Shown here in pieces: positions 61,578 through 64,000 of a stretch of DNA of 64,000 nucleotides. Positions within the stretch are counted from its first letter, which is position 1; each line of letters starts with the position of its first letter. The notes below the pieces were generated by a model. That model was not told the DNA's origin and searched no databases. It saw nothing but the letters and a program-made list of their open reading frames with translations. The translations under genes were made by a program, and so were the position numbers. The stretch is from Erythrobacter tepidarius. GTDB lineage: Bacteria; Pseudomonadota; Alphaproteobacteria; Sphingomonadales; Sphingomonadaceae. The stretch covers positions 124,001 through 188,000 of the forward strand of contig NZ_MUYJ01000001.1 of NCBI RefSeq assembly GCF_002155695.1, read 5' to 3'.

Positions 61578-62483
61578 TCAGTTGGCCGCGGCGATCAGTG
61601 CGGTCGGCGCGGTCGCGGTGCGCTGCGAGATCGTCCAGCGCAGGATTTCGCCACCACCCGGCGCCGCTTGTGGCCCTTCATCGGTGTTGTTGGCGAGGAT
61701 GCGCATACCGGGCGCGGTGCGGATGGTGAAGGTGCCATCGAGCACCGGGATCGAGGGAATATTCTGCGCTTGCCCGCCTTTTTCGTCCGCTTCGGCCGCC
61801 CCCATAGCCGCAAGGCCGGCGAGCGAACCCATGCCGCCCATCATCCCTGCCATCGGATTGTCGCCGTTCTGGAACACAAAGGCCGGGGCATTGATCCGCA
61901 CCTGTCCGCCATCGCGCAGGATCATCTGGACGAAGGGATTGGTCGCCGGAAAGCCCTCGATCGTCGGGAACATGAAATCGTGGCCCAGCGTGCCGCTGGC
62001 CGAATAGCTCACCTCGAACAGCCCGTCACCCTTGTGAACCACCCGGTTCCAGCCTTTTTGGCGTTCGAGCAGACGCACCATTTCCTCGGCCGCCTTGGGA
62101 TCGGTCGGGTCGATGCCGCCCATCATGGCCTTCATCATCTCGGCGTCTTTTTTGGCCTTGGCGGCCCGCTCGGCGGCGCCGGCCTCCCATTCGGCGCGCT
62201 GCGAGGCGAGTTCGTCCTTGGTGCACGCGCGGCTCTCGTAGGATTCCTCGTCGAAGCATTCGGACGGAGTGAAGGTCTCCTCGTTTGCCGCGCCGATCAT
62301 TGCCAGCTTGGACAGGGTGAGGAAGAAGATCTCGCCCTCGTAGCTGAAGGTGAAGCTGTCCGGCCCGGTCAGCGTCAGCTCGGAGGTGAACTTGCCCGGC
62401 GACATGAAGCAGCCTGAAAGCACCAGTGCAAAGCCTGTCAGCAGCGCCGCGGCGCGCAGGCGGATCGTCAAGAACATGGCCAT
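61578..62483 (-). CDS. putative lipoprotein
   Basis: 301 residues. The signal peptide ends with a lipobox (ALVLSGC, Cys24 or so), so it is lipid-anchored. The mature protein has a beta-rich start (FTSELTLTGPDSFTFSYEGEIFFLT), a charged helix (QRAEWEAGAAERAAKAKKDAEMMKAMMGG), a Gly/Met-rich middle and a C-terminal beta part (LDGTFTIRTAPGMRILANNTDEG). The family is not recognised. GGGAGGGGA precedes the ATG at 62483. It is convergent with HU. Confidence 0.82.
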   Translation of the reverse strand: MAMFLTIRLRAAALLTGFALVLSGCFMSPGKFTSELTLTGPDSFTFSYEGEIFFLTLSKLAMIGAANEETFTPSECFDEESYESRACTKDELASQRAEWEAGAAERAAKAKKDAEMMKAMMGGIDPTDPKAAEEMVRLLERQKGWNRVVHKGDGLFEVSYSASGTLGHDFMFPTIEGFPATNPFVQMILRDGGQVRINAPAFVFQNGDNPMAGMMGGMGSLAGLAAMGAAEADEKGGQAQNIPSIPVLDGTFTIRTAPGMRILANNTDEGPQAAPGGGEILRWTISQRTATAPTALIAAAN

Positions 62484-62511
62484 GGCAATTCCCCTCCCTT
62501 GCTCGTGCCTT

Positions 62512-63318
62512 CTAGCCGCGCGTGGCGACCGCATAAAGCGCAATCGCCGCGGCATTCGAGACGTTGAGGCTCTCGATTGCAGAAGAAATCGGCAACCTCG
62601 CCAGCGCATCGCAATGGGCGGCGATGTTGTGGCGCAGGCCTTCGCCCTCGGCCCCGAGCACGATCGCAAGCGGGCCGGTCGGCATGATGTCCGCGAGCGC
62701 GCACTCGGCTTCACCGGCAAGGCCGATCCGCCAGTATCCGGCTTGTGCCAGTTCTTCGAGGGCGCGGGCGAGATTGACGACGCGCACCCACGGCACGCTT
62801 TCCAGCGCGCCCGAGGCAGCTTTCGCCAGCACGCCGCCTTCAGGCGGGGCGTGGCGATCCTGGGTGACGACGGCGGCGGCATTGAAGGCCGCTGCCGAGC
62901 GCAGAATCGCGCCGACATTATGCGGGTCGGTGACTTGGTCGAGCACCACCACCGGACGCTCGGGATCGCCGAGCGCGACCTCATCGAGGAACACGTCCCC
63001 GAGCGGCGCGCATTCGAGCACGAGTCCCTGATGCGGCGCATCCTTGGCGACCAGACGTGCGAGATCGGCGGGGTCGGCATATTCGACCGGAAAGTCGGCC
63101 GGCAGCTCGCCATCGAGGCTGGCGATGCCCTCGCGGGTCGCCCACAGCTTGCGGTGCTGGCGTTGGGGATTCTTGAGCGCTGCCTCGACGGGATGACGGC
63201 CCCATAGGCGCACCTGCCCGGCGCTGGCCTTGCCCGAACCACGCCCGCCCTTCATCCGCCCAGCGCGCCCGCGCAATGCGCGCTTGCGTTCGCCCTTGCT
63301 CGCTTGCCCTCTTGCCAT
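62512..63318 (-). CDS. rlmB: SpoU/TrmH-family 23S rRNA 2'-O-methyltransferase (RlmB-like)
   Basis: 268 residues. A basic N-terminal stretch (about 1-35: KGERKRALRGRAGRMKGGRG) precedes the substrate-binding domain (LWGRHPVEAALKNP). The SPOUT domain carries VVVLDQVTDPHNVGAILRSAAAF, LAIVLGAEGEGLRHNIAAHCD and LPISSAIESLNVSNAAAIALYA, the knot that binds S-adenosylmethionine. AAGGAG lies 6 bases before the ATG. It is divergent from tRNA-Tyr. Confidence 0.93.
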   Translation of the reverse strand: MARGQASKGERKRALRGRAGRMKGGRGSGKASAGQVRLWGRHPVEAALKNPQRQHRKLWATREGIASLDGELPADFPVEYADPADLARLVAKDAPHQGLVLECAPLGDVFLDEVALGDPERPVVVLDQVTDPHNVGAILRSAAAFNAAAVVTQDRHAPPEGGVLAKAASGALESVPWVRVVNLARALEELAQAGYWRIGLAGEAECALADIMPTGPLAIVLGAEGEGLRHNIAAHCDALARLPISSAIESLNVSNAAAIALYAVATRG

Positions 63319-63488
63319 TGTCGCTCCTTGCCGGCACCCGAAATCGTCCCCTGCCAGCAGGGCCATTGACAGGCAAGCACCGCTTCGCCAAAGGGGCGCC
63401 TCTCGGCAGCGGGCCCCCTCGGGGGACTCGCGCAATTTCAGAGCCTCATGTGCTCGGGAACGCCCCCCTTGCTTCAAGGGGACTGTGT

Positions 63489-63574
63489 GGACAGGTGGCC
63501 GAGTGGTTAAAGGCAGCAGACTGTAAATCTGCCCGCGCAAGCGTACGCTGGTTCGAATCCAGCCCTGTCCACCA
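63489..63574 (+). tRNA. tRNA-Tyr (anticodon GTA)
   Basis: 86 bases with a long variable arm and encoded CCA. The acceptor GGACAGG pairs with CCTGTCC. The anticodon loop CTGTAAA carries GTA; the T-arm is CTGG-TTCGAAT-CCAG. Integrase-like sequence lies 200 bases downstream, so its 3' end is a likely attachment site. Confidence 0.96.
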
Positions 63575-63685
63575 CCTTCCCTTTCGCTGGCAATCCCCCC
63601 GCATCGCCGGAAAGCGCGGTTTCCCAAGGAAAAAGCGTCCACCCGTGCGCGCCCCTGTTCATTGCCAGCCGTCCCAATTCGCGGT

Positions 63686-63755
63686 AAAGTGTGGGTGGAA
63701 AATGTGGGGGAGTGAGAACGCCCCGGCCATTTTGGGCCAAATCCCCCCACACTTT
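63686..63755. repeat. inverted GTGTGGG repeats near tRNA-Tyr
   Basis: AAAGTGTGGGTGG (63686-63698) and, on the opposite strand, AAAGTGTGGGGGG (63743-63755) match at 12 of 13 positions. A third TGTGGGGG lies at 63703-63710. They are between the tRNA and the integrase start, where arm-type integrase-binding sites are expected. Confidence 0.5.
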
Positions 63756-63774
63756 CGATCGGCTGGAGATCGAG

Positions 63775-63909
63775 ATGGGGAAGCTGACTGCCAAGCAAGT
63801 GAAAGACGCGCTGAAAGTGCCGGGAGCCTATCAGGATGGCGACAGCCTTTTTCTAAAGGTGGATAAGCGCGGCGGGCCAGCGCGATCGGAAAGTCGTTTA
63901 CCCGTTTAA
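63775..63909 (+). pseudogene. N-terminal fragment of a tyrosine-recombinase integrase
   Basis: MGKLTAKQVKDALKVPGAYQDGDSLFLKVDKRGG matches the arm-binding N-terminus (DUF4102-like) of tRNA-targeting integrases. The frame then leaves the family pattern and stops after 44 codons. GGAG precedes the ATG. The catalytic domain is absent within this frame, so the gene is truncated or frameshifted. It marks one end of a genomic island, or what is left of one. Confidence 0.7.
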
Positions 63910-64000
63910 TAACGGTGCATTGGGAGGCGGCTGGCCTGACAGATGCGGACGCGATGCGGGCGACAACCGCTTTCCTGAAATACTGGCGCGAATGGCTTGG
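63867..64000 (+). other. open reading frame running off the window end
   Basis: Open in one frame from 63867 to the edge: KSFTRLITVHWEAAGLTDADAMRATTAFLKYWREWLG. The composition looks coding, but no start codon with a ribosome site is clear and the family is not recognised. It overlaps the end of the integrase fragment in another frame. Confidence 0.3.

Noticed and set aside
1-64000. CRISPR arrays, restriction-modification or toxin-antitoxin defence genes
   Set aside because: No regularly spaced repeats and no recognised defence proteins were seen in either strand.

Overview
The window is about 64 kb of GC-rich DNA with dense, often overlapping genes. It looks like an alphaproteobacterial chromosome, most likely Sphingomonadales and plausibly Erythrobacteraceae. 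Supporting signs are the F1-ATPase zeta inhibitor (DUF1476), a separate NDUFS4-type complex I subunit, DUF6456 and DUF2244 proteins, a crtW-crtZ ketocarotenoid pair, TonB-dependent uptake and IS5-family elements. The species assignment is inference. No rRNA genes, CRISPR array or replication origin were seen. RNA genes are tRNA-Arg(TCT), tRNA-Pro(GGG), tRNA-Tyr(GTA) and the SRP 4.5S RNA.

Layout. 1-2.5 kb: the end of a type IV secretion operon (virB9 cut by the window edge, virB10, virB11). 2.6-6.4 kb: ppk-ppx polyphosphate operon behind a Pho-box-like site. 6.7-9.6 kb: yhhQ-type transporter, tRNA-Arg, a decayed IS and a near-intact IS5-family element with a CTAG target duplication. 9.6-21.5 kb: an accessory catabolic divergon, the most unusual part of the window. 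A leftward operon (HMG-CoA-lyase-like, HyuA, HyuB, CaiB/BaiF CoA-transferase, cysteine amidohydrolase) faces a rightward operon (racemase-fold protein, two NTF2-like paralogues, TonB receptor). A GntR/FCD regulator lies between them, and an identical 12-bp palindrome sits before each operon.

21.6-31.4 kb is mostly housekeeping: NUDIX hydrolase, zeta-BolA-Grx4 cluster, quinone oxidoreductase, leuC-small ORF-leuD, a thioesterase, crtW-crtZ and a secreted CocE-type hydrolase. 31.4-37.2 kb is a decaying zone: a DUF2946 protein, a DUF2244 gene without a normal start, an exported Fe/Mn superoxide dismutase, an S9 peptidase, an IS relic and a truncated, frameshifted CobW remnant.

37.2-63.3 kb is core genome: tRNA-Pro, yajC-secD-secF, a glycosyltransferase, a XRE regulator divergent from DUF6456, an ABC-F ATPase, SIMPL and PepSY proteins with a response regulator/histidine kinase pair, an ECF sigma factor with its membrane partner, chorismate mutase, polyprenyl diphosphate synthase, hrpB, NDUFS4-like protein, ffs, dnaX-ybaB, lon, HU, a lipoprotein and an RlmB-type methyltransferase. 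The last 0.5 kb holds tRNA-Tyr followed by a truncated integrase start, the signature of a genomic-island junction.

For the divergon I infer uptake of a cyclic amide or imide-like compound, ATP-dependent ring opening by HyuAB, amide removal by the cysteine hydrolase, CoA activation and lyase cleavage. The substrate is unknown. The racemase-fold member lacks both expected catalytic cysteines, so the classical hydantoin route does not fit without change.
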